Of a DNA stretch of 64,000 nucleotides, positions 24,101-34,218 are shown piece by piece. How positions within the stretch are numbered: the first letter of the stretch is position 1; each line of letters starts with the position of its first letter. A program made the translations under genes and the position numbers. The notes under the pieces were generated by a model that saw only the letters and a program-made list of their open reading frames with translations, ran no database searches and was not told the origin of the DNA. The stretch is from assembly GCA_035934405.1 (NCBI GenBank), contig DASYXW010000101.1, positions 15,322-79,321 on the forward strand. Direction: 5' to 3'. The stretch comes from DASYXW01 sp035934405. GTDB lineage: Bacteria > Acidobacteriota > Terriglobia > UBA7540.

Positions 24101-24462
24101 ATCGCATTGTATGGGCCATGCGCACGCGTCTCCTAAGGCGTCGCTTCAAGCTCCCTGGCTCAAACCACAGATCCATAATCTCCAATCCAGAGTCCGCCGC
24201 GATGATGCTACAGCTTGGTGCAAAGAGCACGAAACCGTTGAGAGGAGAAGTCTTATAATGCGGACGGGCTTCTTTTTCCACAAGCTTTTCAACAGAACTG
24301 TTACAATTGTGTGACGGGTCGCTGGACAACTCCGAACCAAGTTTTTCTTGACACACTCGCATTTCTGCTGTTAGGGTTTTACCTTGATTCACGAGATGGC
24401 AATCAACTAGGAATGAATCTCGGCCAGCAATTGAACTTTCTCGGACCGGCACAGGGGAAATA
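24101..24462. other. Intergenic region before a small gene
   Basis: No gene is supported here. The DNA is less GC-rich than average. A TTGACA box at 24348-24353 with a weak -10-like TAGGGT 18 bases on may drive the downstream small gene. Confidence 0.45.
24348..24377 (+). promoter_or_regulatory. Candidate promoter for the 64-residue protein gene
   Basis: Perfect -35 TTGACA at 24348-24353; the -10 position (TAGGGT at 24372-24377) matches only half of the consensus. It lies about 85 bases before the start codon. Based on sequence alone. Confidence 0.3.
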
Positions 24463-24657
24463 ATGCCGCAGCACATTGAGGAAGCTGTTCAGGAGTTGGA
24501 GTCGCAGCTTTCACAGCTTAAGAGTTGGTTGCCCGAGTCGAAAGCGGAGACCCAAAATGGCAACGCGGCGATGAAATTCCGCGGCATCGCTAAAGGTATT
24601 CTCCAGACGGCCAAGAGACTCCAAAAGTCCGTTGCCCAAAACATGCCCCAGCAGTAG
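24463..24657 (+). CDS. Small helical protein, 64 residues, unknown
   Basis: ATG preceded by GGGGAAATA. The product begins P-Q-H-I-E-E-A-V-Q-E-L-E-S-Q-L-S-Q-L-K-S-W-L, a heptad-like amphipathic helix, and continues with K-G-I-L-Q-T-A-K-R-L-Q-K. It looks like a small coiled-coil protein. Nothing else is recognised and the ORF could be fortuitous, though the helix pattern and promoter-like box favour a real gene. Confidence 0.45.
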   Translation: MPQHIEEAVQELESQLSQLKSWLPESKAETQNGNAAMKFRGIAKGILQTAKRLQKSVAQNMPQQ

Positions 24658-24780
24658 CACCGCGATCGCAGAGTGCCGAGCGTTTCCACACCGCGCATTC
24701 CGCCACCTCCCGCCGCGCATCACCCTCTGAATACCACACCACGGACGGCGGGCGCCTCCGCGTGATAGATTCAGAACCCT

Positions 24781-26307
24781 ATGCAAACCATCGTCGAATG
24801 CGTGCCAAACTTCAGCGAAGGACGGGACGACACAAAGGTGAAGGCGATTATCCAAGCCCTGCTCGACGGCCCGGACGTCTACCTGCTCGACAAGGAGATG
24901 GACGCCGACCACAACCGGTCGGTCGTTACGCTCGTGGGGACGCGCGAGCGGATCGGCGAGGCGGCGCTGCGCGGCATCGGCAAGGCCGCGGAGCTGATTG
25001 ACCTTAACTATCACCAGGGCGCGCACCCACGCCTTGGCGCGACGGACGTGGTTCCGTTCGTGCCGGTGAGCGGCGTGACGCTGGAGGATTGCGTCCGTAT
25101 CGCGGAATGGGTGGCGGAAGAGGCTGCGCGGCGGCTCGGCGTGCCGACTTACTTGTACGAAGCGGCGGCGCGCAAGCCGGAGCGGCGGAATCTCGAAAAC
25201 ATCCGGCGCGGGCAGTTTGAGGGTGTGCGCGAGGAAGTGCGGACGAATCCGGATCGCCGGCCCGATTTCGGCGGCGATGAGCTTCATCTGACGGCCGGTG
25301 CTACCGTGGTCGGCGCGCGCAAGTTTCTGATCGCCTACAACATCAACCTGGCAAGCCCGGACGTGGCGCTGGCCAAGTCAATCGCCAAGAAGATCCGCGC
25401 CTCGAGCGGCGGCTTTCCGTGTGTAAAAGCCATGGGCGTTGACCTGAAGGCCCGCAACATCGGCCAGGTTTCGATGAACCTTACCGACTTCGAAACCACG
25501 CCGATCGGGGTGGTGTTCGACGCGGTGGAGCGGGAGGCCACGGCGCGCGGCGTGGAGATCGAGGGCAGTGAGATCGTCGGGCTCATTCCGCGGCGGGCGC
25601 TCGAAGACGCGGCGGTGCACTACCTGCGTGTTGAGAATTTCAAGCCCGACCTCATCCTTGAGAACCGTTTGCAGAGTGTGCTCGACGCGCAGGCTCGGCC
25701 CGGTGCGGCAGGTGGTCCCCGCGCGGCCCAACCCGGCGCATCTCTCCATAGTCTTGCTGAAGCTTTTGTCGACGCCGTCGCGGCGGACACGGCCACGCCC
25801 GGAGGCGGCAGCGTGGCGGCGCTTTCCGGCGCGCTCGCCGCTGCGCTCGGCGAAATGGTCTGCCGGCTGAGCCTGAAGAAGAAGTCCCTGGCCGAACATC
25901 ACGCCGCGATCAATGCGGCGCTCGAGCGACTGAGCGGCTTGAGGAGCCAGCTCATGCAAGCGATTGACCGCGACGCGGCGAGCTATGACGACGTGATTCG
26001 AGCCCTGCGATTACCGAAGGCGACCGAGGCCGAACAGGCGGCTCGCGCCGACGCCATCGAAGAGGCCAGCAAGAGAGCGGCGAGTGTGCCGCTCGAAACC
26101 GCCGAGCTGGCTGTGAAGACGGCGCGTACGGTCGAGACCTTGCGCGGCATCACACTGGCGCAGGCGGCGTCGGACATCGCGGTGGCCGTGCAAATGGCCC
26201 AGGCCGCACGGATGGGTGCGGTCGAAAACGTGCGGGCGAACCTGCCATCGATTCAAGACCGGGAATGGGTGAGCGCGACGGAAGAAAAAGTCAAATTGCT
26301 AGGCTAG
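24781..26307 (+). CDS. ftcD: Bifunctional glutamate formiminotransferase / formiminotetrahydrofolate cyclodeaminase
   Basis: Joins histidine degradation to one-carbon metabolism: the formimino group of formiminoglutamate goes to tetrahydrofolate and ammonia is then released to give methenyl-THF. Residues 1 to about 300 are the transferase (V-E-C-V-P-N-F-S-E-G at the N-terminus, H-P-R-L-G-A-T-D-V-V-P-F with catalytic histidine region). After an Ala/Gly linker, residues about 315-508 are the helical cyclodeaminase (T-P-G-G-G-S-V-A-A-L-S-G-A-L-A-A-A-L). The 508-residue fused form is like the animal enzyme; many bacteria keep two genes. No hut genes are adjacent. Confidence 0.94.
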   Translation: MQTIVECVPNFSEGRDDTKVKAIIQALLDGPDVYLLDKEMDADHNRSVVTLVGTRERIGEAALRGIGKAAELIDLNYHQGAHPRLGATDVVPFVPVSGVTLEDCVRIAEWVAEEAARRLGVPTYLYEAAARKPERRNLENIRRGQFEGVREEVRTNPDRRPDFGGDELHLTAGATVVGARKFLIAYNINLASPDVALAKSIAKKIRASSGGFPCVKAMGVDLKARNIGQVSMNLTDFETTPIGVVFDAVEREATARGVEIEGSEIVGLIPRRALEDAAVHYLRVENFKPDLILENRLQSVLDAQARPGAAGGPRAAQPGASLHSLAEAFVDAVAADTATPGGGSVAALSGALAAALGEMVCRLSLKKKSLAEHHAAINAALERLSGLRSQLMQAIDRDAASYDDVIRALRLPKATEAEQAARADAIEEASKRAASVPLETAELAVKTARTVETLRGITLAQAASDIAVAVQMAQAARMGAVENVRANLPSIQDREWVSATEEKVKLLG

Positions 26308-26395
26308 CGATGTAGGCTCCTCACTAGGATTTGAGGTTTGACATTTGAGATTTCAGCCTTCAGCACTCAGCCTTCAGACCTCCGCCTCCCCGATT
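26308..26395. repeat. Degenerate micro-repeat at convergent gene ends
   Basis: GATTTGAGGTTTGACATTTG followed by CAGCCTTCAGCACTCAGCC-like units. The tract spans the gap between ftcD and the RND permease gene and overlaps the last codons of the permease. Confidence 0.6.
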
Positions 26396-29300
26396 CGCGC
26401 CCGCTTGAGCAGTGGTACGCTCTCTTCGGTTTCGCCCGCTTCCACAAACTCGCCAGGCTCCTCTCGCGCCTCAGGCGGCGCCCCACGCGGCGGCGCGCCG
26501 CGCTTCTTGCCTTTGCCGAGCCACTTGCCCACGGCATCGAGATAGGTGTAGTAGACGGGCGTGATGTAGAGCGTGATGAGCTGCGAGAAGAGCAGGCCGC
26601 CGACGACGCAGAGGCCGAGCGGCCGGCGGGACTCGGCGCCGGCGCCAACGCCGAGCGCGATGGGCAGCGTGCCCATCAGCGCCGCCATGGTGGTCATCAT
26701 AATGGGCCGGAAGCGGATGAGAGCGCCTTCGTAAATCGCATCGCGCGTGCTCTTGCCTTCCTTGCGCTCCGCTTCGAGCGCGAAGTCAATCATCATGATG
26801 GCGTTTTTCTTGACGATGCCGATGAGCATGATGATGCCCACGAAGCCATAAAGGTCAAGCTCCTTGTGAAAGAGGATCAGCGTGAGCAGCGCGCCAAACC
26901 CCGCCGAGGGGAGCCCGGAAAGAATCGTGAGCGGATGGATGAAGCTCTCATAGAGAATGCCGAGGACGATGTAGATCACCAGGATGGTGGCGAGCAGCAG
27001 GAGGCCGAGGCCGGTGGTGGAGGATTCGAACTGTTGCGCCGTGCCCTGGAAGTCAGCGCTGATGGTGGCGGGCAGAATGCGGCGCGCCGCCTGCTGGACG
27101 TCCGTAACCGCCTGGCCGATGGAGACGCCGGGCTTGAGGTCAAAGGACACGGTGACAGCGGGAAGCTGGCCGGAGTGATTGACGGTGACCGGGCCAAGGT
27201 TCTCAGTGATGTTGGCGACCGCGCTGAGCGGCACCAGTTGACCGTTGGAGGAGCGGACGTAGAGAAGGTCGAGCGACTGCGGGTCGGCCTGGTATTGCGG
27301 CTCGAGCTCGGCGATCACCCAGTACTCGTTGGTCGGCGTATAGATGGTGGAGACCTGACTCGAAGCGTAGGCCATGGTCAAGGCGTTTTCCACCTGGTAG
27401 GCCGAGACGCCGAGCGCCTTCGCCTCGTCGCGGTTGATTTCCACGTTCACCTGGGGCTGGTGAATCTCCATGTCGGTCGTCACCTGGGTCAGCCCCGGCA
27501 ACTTGGCCATGGCCGATTCCATCTGAGCGCCGTATTTGTAAAGCTGCTGCGTGTTGGGTCCCTGCAGGGTGAACTGATAAAGACTCTTGGTCAGGTGGCC
27601 GCCGATGCGGATGGGCGGCGGGTTCTGCATGAAGGCCATGATGCCGGTCACCTGATTGAGCTTGGGGCGCAGTTCGTCGATGACCTGGTCGGTTGAAAGC
27701 TTCCGGGCCGGGTGATCTTTGAGATGCGCGAAGAAGAACCCGGAGTTCTGCCCGCCGCCCGCCCCGCCGGCGCCCGCAAAGGCCATCACATTATTCACAT
27801 TCGGGTCGTTGCGCACGACATCGAGAAGCGCCACGGTGTGCCGCTTCATGGAGCTGAACGAGATGCCTTCCTGCGCCTCGGTGAACCCAATGACTTCGCC
27901 GGAATCTTCGCTGGGCAGGAAGCCTTTGGGGATTCGCTCGTAGAGATAAACCGTGGCGCCGAGCACGGCAAATGATGCGAGCAAGGTGATGAAGCGATGG
28001 CGCAGCACCCCCCGCAGAGTCCAATCGTAACCGTTACGCAGGCCGTTGAAGGCGCGCTCCGAAGCGTTGTAGAACCCACCATGCTTCTGCTCGCGGGGCG
28101 GACGCAGGAAGCGGCTCGAAAGCATGGGTGTGAGGGTGAGCGAGACGAAGCCCGAAACCAGCACGGCGGACATGATGGTGACCGAAAACTCATGCAGGAG
28201 GCGGCCCACGATGCCGCCCATGAAAAGCACCGGAAGGAAAACACACGCGAGCGACAAGGTCATGGAGATAATCGTGAAACCGATCTCGCGCGAGCCGTTG
28301 AGCGCCGCTTCGAACGCACTTTCCCCCATCTCCATGTGGCGGACGATATTTTCGAGCATGACGATAGCGTCGTCCACCACGAAACCCACCGAGAGCACGA
28401 GCGCCATCATGGAGAGATTGTCGATGGTGTAGCCGAGCAGGTACATCACGGCAAAGGTGCCGACGATGGACATGGGCAAGGCGAGCGAGGGAATGACGGT
28501 GGCCGAGATGTTGCGCAGGAAGAGAAAGATAACCAGCACCACCAGCCCAATGGTGAGGTCGAGCGTAAACTTCACGTCGCTCACTGAGGCGCGGATGGAG
28601 ACCGAGCGATCATAGAGGGTTTCGAGGTGAATGGAAGCGGGAATCTCCTCGCGGAAAGTCGGCAGCAGTTTCTTGATGCCGTCCACCACTTCCACGGTGT
28701 TGGTGCCGGGCTGGCGCTGTATGGCGATCACCATGCCGCGCTGGCCGTCATACCAGTTGGCGGCCTTGTTGTTCTGGACGTCATCCACAACATTGGCGAT
28801 TTCGCCGAGGCGCACGGGCGAGCCGTTGCGATAGGCGACGATGATGGGCCGGTAGGCAGCGGCGTCCTGGAGCTGCCCCGTGGCCTGGACCGTAAAGGCC
28901 TTGTGGCTGCCGTCGAGCGTGCCGGTAGGCAGATTGACGTTGGCCTGTTGCACGGCCTGTGTGGCCTCGTCAATCCCGATGTTGCGGCTGGCCAGCGCCT
29001 TCGGGTCAAACTGCACGCGCACGGCGTATTTCTGCGCCCCGTAGACCGATACCTGGGCGACGCCGCTAATCATCGAAATGCGCTCGGCCATCAGCGTCTC
29101 GGCGTATTCGTCCACGGTCGAGAGGGGCAGGATGTCGGAATAGATGGCCATGTAAAGAATGGGCTGGTCGGCGGGATTCACTTTCTGAAACGATGGCGGG
29201 CTGGGCATGCCGGGCGGCAACTGGCGCTGCGCCTGGGTGATCATGGACTGCACGTCCTGAGCGGCACCGTCAATGTTGCGGTTGAGGCCAAACTGCAGGG

Positions 29301-29574
29301 TGATATTGGTGACGCCCTGCCCGCTCTGCGAGGTCATCGAGTCGAGGCCGGCAATGGTCGAGAATTGGCGCTCAAGCGGCGTGGCCACGGCCGATGCCAT
29401 GGTCTCGGGACTGGCGCCGGGCAGTCCGGCGCTCACCTGAATGGTGGGGTAGTCCACGTTGGGCAGGTCGCTGACGGGCAAGAGCCGATAACCCATCACG
29501 CCAAACAACAGGATGGCGAACATGACCAGGGTGGTCATGATGGGGCGGCGGATAAATTGTTCAGGGATGCTCAT
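26374..29574 (-). CDS. RND-family multidrug efflux permease
   Basis: Inner-membrane proton-driven transporter of the AcrB/MdtB (HAE1) family, 1066 residues. The N-terminus I-P-E-Q-F-I-R-R-P-I-M-T-T-L is typical; the paired aspartates of the proton relay appear in V-G-F-V-V-D-D-A-I-V-M-L-E-N. Two large periplasmic loops and twelve membrane helices follow in normal order. The last 40 residues are an unusual Arg/Glu/Pro-rich cytoplasmic tail encoded partly by repeat-like DNA. It lies downstream of the membrane fusion gene on the same strand with a 258-base gap holding three copies of a 20-base motif. No outer-membrane factor gene is next to it. Confidence 0.93.
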   Translation of the reverse strand: MSIPEQFIRRPIMTTLVMFAILLFGVMGYRLLPVSDLPNVDYPTIQVSAGLPGASPETMASAVATPLERQFSTIAGLDSMTSQSGQGVTNITLQFGLNRNIDGAAQDVQSMITQAQRQLPPGMPSPPSFQKVNPADQPILYMAIYSDILPLSTVDEYAETLMAERISMISGVAQVSVYGAQKYAVRVQFDPKALASRNIGIDEATQAVQQANVNLPTGTLDGSHKAFTVQATGQLQDAAAYRPIIVAYRNGSPVRLGEIANVVDDVQNNKAANWYDGQRGMVIAIQRQPGTNTVEVVDGIKKLLPTFREEIPASIHLETLYDRSVSIRASVSDVKFTLDLTIGLVVLVIFLFLRNISATVIPSLALPMSIVGTFAVMYLLGYTIDNLSMMALVLSVGFVVDDAIVMLENIVRHMEMGESAFEAALNGSREIGFTIISMTLSLACVFLPVLFMGGIVGRLLHEFSVTIMSAVLVSGFVSLTLTPMLSSRFLRPPREQKHGGFYNASERAFNGLRNGYDWTLRGVLRHRFITLLASFAVLGATVYLYERIPKGFLPSEDSGEVIGFTEAQEGISFSSMKRHTVALLDVVRNDPNVNNVMAFAGAGGAGGGQNSGFFFAHLKDHPARKLSTDQVIDELRPKLNQVTGIMAFMQNPPPIRIGGHLTKSLYQFTLQGPNTQQLYKYGAQMESAMAKLPGLTQVTTDMEIHQPQVNVEINRDEAKALGVSAYQVENALTMAYASSQVSTIYTPTNEYWVIAELEPQYQADPQSLDLLYVRSSNGQLVPLSAVANITENLGPVTVNHSGQLPAVTVSFDLKPGVSIGQAVTDVQQAARRILPATISADFQGTAQQFESSTTGLGLLLLATILVIYIVLGILYESFIHPLTILSGLPSAGFGALLTLILFHKELDLYGFVGIIMLIGIVKKNAIMMIDFALEAERKEGKSTRDAIYEGALIRFRPIMMTTMAALMGTLPIALGVGAGAESRRPLGLCVVGGLLFSQLITLYITPVYYTYLDAVGKWLGKGKKRGAPPRGAPPEAREEPGEFVEAGETEESVPLLKRARIGEAEV

Positions 29575-29832
29575 AATCTCGTCGTTTCCAGGACTCGCCT
29601 TAGAGTCTTGCTGATTCTAAAGGACTAAGTTTGTTCGTTCTGCCAAGACATCTCACGCAAAGGCGCAAAGTCGCCAAGAAATAATAAGCTGTTCTTTTTC
29701 AGCACGTTGACGGCTTTGACGATGTAAATTGCCCATTTTCAGCACGTTGACGGCTTCCCCTGATGGCAGAAAACAGCTTTCCTTTGTTTTCAGTATGTTG
29801 ACGGCTTTGTTCGTACAATTCTCACATTTATC
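29575..29832. other. Gap between RND adaptor and permease genes with triple direct repeat
   Basis: Unusually long for a pump operon. Three copies of the TTTCAGCACGTTGACGGCTT motif lie at 29697-29716, 29737-29756 and, with two changes, 29788-29807. Confidence 0.7.
29697..29807. repeat. Three direct copies of a 20-base motif
   Basis: TTTCAGCACGTTGACGGCTT occurs twice exactly and a third time with C to T changes (AGTATG). Spacing is about 40 and 51 bases. The motif contains GTTGAC, similar to part of a -35 box read on the other strand as GTCAAC. Candidate regulator sites or remnants of a dispersed repeat. Confidence 0.75.
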
Positions 29833-31014
29833 CTATGACGCGTTCTTCACCTCGACCTTGGCGCCGGGGAACAGCCGAAGCTGCCCGTCGGTGACGACGG
29901 TCTCCCCAGCCGCCACACCCTTTTGAATCACCGTTTCGCCGTCGACGGTGTTGCCTGCGACTACGGGCCGCAAGTCCACCGTGTTTCCCGGCTTCACTAC
30001 GAACACATAGTGCCCCGTCTGGCCCGTCTGGACCGCCTGCGCGGGCACAACGATGGCGTTGGGCTGAGCGGAAAGCCGCAGGGTCACGTTGACGAACTGA
30101 CCCGGCCAGAGCCGCCGGTCGGGATTGGGGAAAGTGCCTTTGAGCAAAATCGTTCCCGTGGAGGTGTCCACCATGTTGTTGATAAAGCTCAAGACGCCCG
30201 TTTCGGGACGGCCGGCGTCCTGCGGCACGGTGGCTTCCACCTTCAGCCCGCCGCCCGCCTGGTACTTCCTGATCTCCGGCAGATACTGCTCCGGCACGGA
30301 GAAATCAACGTAAATCGGGCTGATGCGGTTGATGGTAACGAGCGTGGCGTCATTGTTCTTCACCAGGTTGCCAGCATGCACCATCAGATTGCCGGTGCGC
30401 CCGTCAATCGTGGAACGGATGACACAGTAACCGAGCTGGATCTTCGCATTCTCTATAGCAGACTGGTCCGCCTTCACTGAGGCCTGATATTCGTCGGCGG
30501 TGGCGCGAAACTGGTCGAACTGGTCTTTGGAAATAATCCCCTGGTCGAAGAGCTGCTGGTTGCGCTGGAGCTGGCCCTGCGCGAACGCCAACTGCGCCTG
30601 GTCGCGGGCGAGGTTCGCTTCCGACTGCGCCAGTGTTGCCTGGAAGGGCCGCGAATCAATGCGGAACAGCACGTCGCCGCTCTTCACGTCCTGGCCTTCC
30701 CGGAACGCCACGCTTTCGATGACACCGTCCACCTGCGACTTGACGTTGATGGTGGAGTACGCCTCGCCGTTGCCAATGGCGGTGACTTGCACGGGAATGG
30801 TTTTCATGGCTGCCTGGGCCACGGTGACGGGCGCCGCCTGCGCCATCAACCCTCCGGCGGCATTCTGGCCGTTGGCGCCGCCGTTCGAGCACGCCGCGGT
30901 GAAGCCGAGAATGATAAAAAGGCCACCGCCGGCAGCAAAACCCACGGTGCGCCGCAACCGGCGCTGCCGCGCCTGCTGCGATGAGTGTTGATTGCCTGGA
31001 GCAAAGAGATTCAT
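29833..31014 (-). CDS. RND efflux membrane fusion (adaptor) protein
   Basis: Periplasmic adaptor linking an RND pump to an outer-membrane channel. ATG 31014 is chosen so that the chain starts just before a basic, then hydrophobic segment (V-G-F-A-A-G-G-G-L-F-I-I-L-G-F-T-A-A-C-S) that reads as a lipoprotein signal with cysteine; the frame is open upstream but has no such start. The middle shows the lipoyl/coiled-coil layout (D-G-V-I-E-S-V-A-F-R-E-G-Q-D-V-K-S-G-D-V-L-F) and the C-terminal barrel. About 393 residues is normal. It is read first, then the permease. Confidence 0.9.
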   Translation of the reverse strand: MNLFAPGNQHSSQQARQRRLRRTVGFAAGGGLFIILGFTAACSNGGANGQNAAGGLMAQAAPVTVAQAAMKTIPVQVTAIGNGEAYSTINVKSQVDGVIESVAFREGQDVKSGDVLFRIDSRPFQATLAQSEANLARDQAQLAFAQGQLQRNQQLFDQGIISKDQFDQFRATADEYQASVKADQSAIENAKIQLGYCVIRSTIDGRTGNLMVHAGNLVKNNDATLVTINRISPIYVDFSVPEQYLPEIRKYQAGGGLKVEATVPQDAGRPETGVLSFINNMVDTSTGTILLKGTFPNPDRRLWPGQFVNVTLRLSAQPNAIVVPAQAVQTGQTGHYVFVVKPGNTVDLRPVVAGNTVDGETVIQKGVAAGETVVTDGQLRLFPGAKVEVKNAS

Positions 31015-31339
31015 CAAGCCGCGTTCTCCCGGGCCGGGCCGCCACGACGCCCGAAGGTGCCCACTTCTTAGTATACCTTTGGATGTTTCGACGCGGGCGA
31101 GGGTTCGGGGGTTACCTGAAAACTCCCGAATCGATTCGGCGAGGGAACGCGGGTAATGGGGAGGCAATGAGAACAGGTCCTTCGCTGCGCCCCTTTTAAC
31201 GTGCTAAAACCTTGCCCCCAATCACGGGCTTATGCAAGCAGCGATAAGTACGGGCTTCATACTTGACAGGGCCGGCCGGACCTGATATGAGTGACAGCAC
31301 GATTGCGGGTAGTCCTACGCGGGACGATTGGGGGTCACG

Positions 31340-34199
31340 ATGGCGAATCGAGTTTGGAAACGCGGGGGGGGGGGCGCTCTGCGCCTGCTTGACTCTTGCT
31401 GGCGTGTGTTCGGCCCAGACCCAGACCACCTCGCAAGGTGATATTCTCGCCGGAAATAGCAGCGGCGCGCTGATACCAAGTCTGCCGTTCACTTGTAACG
31501 TGGATGGCGCGGTCTTCGCCAAAATCGTCAATTGCGTCAACTTTCTTCAAGGAAGCACGACTGGAAAATTTTTTGGCGGAGTGATTACCTCAAACACGCC
31601 GGAATATATCACCTCCACAGCGGGACTCCCCTGGGACCCAGGCTTATTCACCGGCACTCTGCGGCTGGGTAAAGCGCCAATCACCAACAGTTCCCTAAGC
31701 ACGTGTTCGTCAAGCGCAATAAATTGCTGGGTAACGGACGTGCCCTTCATTATCGGTTCGGGGATGACCCTCGTCGGCTCGGGCAAAGTGGCTGGGACGA
31801 ACCCTCTTAATACAAACCCCAATTTCGCTCAGGGAACCGCGATCATGCCGAGCTCGACCTTTCCGAAGCCGCTCGGGCAGCCGGGGCTTGGCACGTCCTT
31901 GAGCTGCACGGGCACGGGAAGCGTGACTGGCACCTTCATAGTGAGCTTCGTAGAGGTCAACAACCTCGACACCAATTCTTCCACGGGTGCCCTGGCGGTC
32001 CCCGGGCTCACGGCCGAGAGCAACGCCTCGCCCGTTCTGACCTGCTCAGCCAACCAGATTGTCGGGAGCGGCCCCGCCGCGTTGGGGGCCGGAACCACGC
32101 TTCCAGCGAAGGACTATCGAGTGTTCGTCAGAGCCTCGGGCGCCGCAGCGGGCACTGAGGCTTTGCAAATGCCAGCAACTGCTTCCGGGTCACCTCTTGT
32201 GTGCACGCTCGGAACGGTCGATCCCAACTACGCGTGCCAACTGGGCAGCGGATTCGTGATTAACAGCATCCAGTCCGGTGGCGACAACCCAAATCTCGTC
32301 GACCTCAGCAACCCGCTGGTGGTGGAAATCGGCCCAGTGATAAGTCCACCGATGTCGACTCCACAAAACGAGGGGTTTGGGGCGACTCTGCAGAACCTCA
32401 CGCTTGCGCTGCCCGCCACGGAGACCGCCAACGATCCCAACGTGGCGTTCTGGGATCCTAGCGACCAGGAAAACAGTGGGCTGAGCTTTGTAGGCTTCAC
32501 CGGCGAGACGTCCAGCGCGTCAGCTACGCCGGGAGCTTGGATGTACATCGGAAACCACGCGCCCAACAGTTTTGTCTCTAACGTCCAGACTGACCAGAGC
32601 CCGTCGAGCGCCCTCACCTTCTACGGTATGATCCTCGACGGTCGGCCGGGCTTCGGAAATGCGCTCGGCACGGCGAGAGTCGTTTATAACTCAACCCTTA
32701 CCCCTAACCGCTGTACGCCTGGCCCCGGTTGTTCCGCGACCATACCGGCAGTCGCACTGGTAACCGGCGCCAAGGCGGCGACGGACTTCCTGGACGATCA
32801 CTTCGAGGTCAACGGCACGCCTGACTGCATTCAGGTCACGAACCAAGCCAGCGCCTCAGCCCAGGGCAATACGCACGTGTGCAACCCCTTCATACACCTT
32901 TTGAATACGGGTACCAATAACCCTGTGGCCGGCCTCGACATTGCCGTGCACAACGCGACAACAACCAGCGGTAGCGAGGTCGTACAGGATGACGTCAATG
33001 GTGGCATCAGGTTGTTGACGCATGTCTCCGACTATTCCACGGCAAAGAATGCTGCCTCGGTCCAAATCGGTCCTGGTCCTGCGACTATTCTTCCGCCAGC
33101 ATCGGGAGCTCCCAACCTGATGTTGCCTACTTCGGGAGGAACTATTCCATCGTCAGCAATCTCACCGGTCACGCTCACGGCGGCTGGAGCAATCTCCTGC
33201 GCTACCTGCGCGACCACCTCCGGCGGCGGGGCGCTCAGCGCGACGCCGCCCATTACCCTCTCGGGAGGGGCCGTCGGCCTGACCACTCCCCTGAGCATCA
33301 GTAACGGCGGAACCGGGAACGGCACAACGATTTCCGGCCACAATTATTTTGGGAACAACACAGGGAGCGCCACTGCCCCATCCTTTGTCGTCCCTGTATG
33401 TGCCGACCTTTCCAACTCTGCCGCCTCGTGTTCAACCGACGCGACGAACGCAGGCAACATCAGTTCCGGAACACTCGCCGCGCTGCGGGGCGGCACCGGG
33501 GTTTCAGGTCCGACATCTCATGCCGTTGGCATCGGCGAGGGGACGAGCAGCTTCAACTTTGTAGGGCCGGGGACGAACGGCCAGTTACTTATCGGGTCAA
33601 CATCAGCCGATCCGGTGTGGGCCTCATTAGGCGCGACCAGCCCTATCACAACAACGACGGGCGTAGGCGCCTTAACTGTGGCCTGTTCCACCTGCGTGAC
33701 CGCCGTAACCGGAACGGCTCCCATATCTTCAAGCGGGGGCACGACCCCGGTGATCTCGATTACCAGTCCGTTGCCGCTGGCCAACGGCGGAACGAATTCG
33801 GCGAATGGCAGCGTGGTAGTCTTAACATCGGCAGCCTCAACCCCTGCCCCGGTGAGCTCGACCGTGTTCTTTGGCATCCCCATTCTGTCGAGTACGACGG
33901 AGAGCGCCGTCACCGCACCTGTGGGGCTCAGCGGGACGGTCGCGGCCGTGTACGTGAACATGAGCCAGGCTCCCACCATCACGAACGCGTTTCATGTGCG
34001 CTATAACAGTGCAGATTTTGCGACGCCCATAACCTGCACCATTGACACATCGCATTCTTCGTGTTCAGCCGTGGGGAATGGCAGTCAGACCATTTCTGAG
34101 GGAGGAACGAATACCCTCGACATCGAGGACATAACGGGCAGCGGGACGGGGCAAATCAGGAACTATTTTATTGTTCTGAAGATTACAGGCGCAAATTAA
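31340..34199 (+). CDS. Large secreted protein with tail-fibre-like repeats; start separated by a G11 tract
   Basis: A long exported protein, about 950 residues, unknown function. The body frame is open from before 31263 through 34199. Its best start, ATG 31340 (N-R-V-W-K-R then hydrophobic A-L-C-A-C-L-T-L-A-G-V-C-S-A), is in frame with the body only if the G run at 31364-31374 had ten rather than eleven bases. As written, the signal-like hydrophobic segment is in the body frame but the codon at 31340 is not. The C-terminal half has several (S/A)-N-G-G-T-G words like those in phage tail fibres. A ribosome site and the next gene lie 19 bases after its stop. Sequencing error or slipped-strand switching cannot be separated here. 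Confidence 0.65.
31364..31374 (+). repeat. Homopolymer of 11 G near a start codon
   Basis: Eleven consecutive G bases (31364-31374) lie eight codons after ATG 31340. Losing one G joins a perfect secretion start to the long reading frame. Confidence 0.9.
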
Positions 34200-34218
34200 C
34201 GGCATTACAGGAGGCTTT

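Noticed and set aside
26338..29628. Long plus-strand reading frames opposite the RND permease, up to several hundred codons
   Set aside because: They are His/Arg/Asp-rich mirror frames of a clearly coding GC-rich gene on the other strand.
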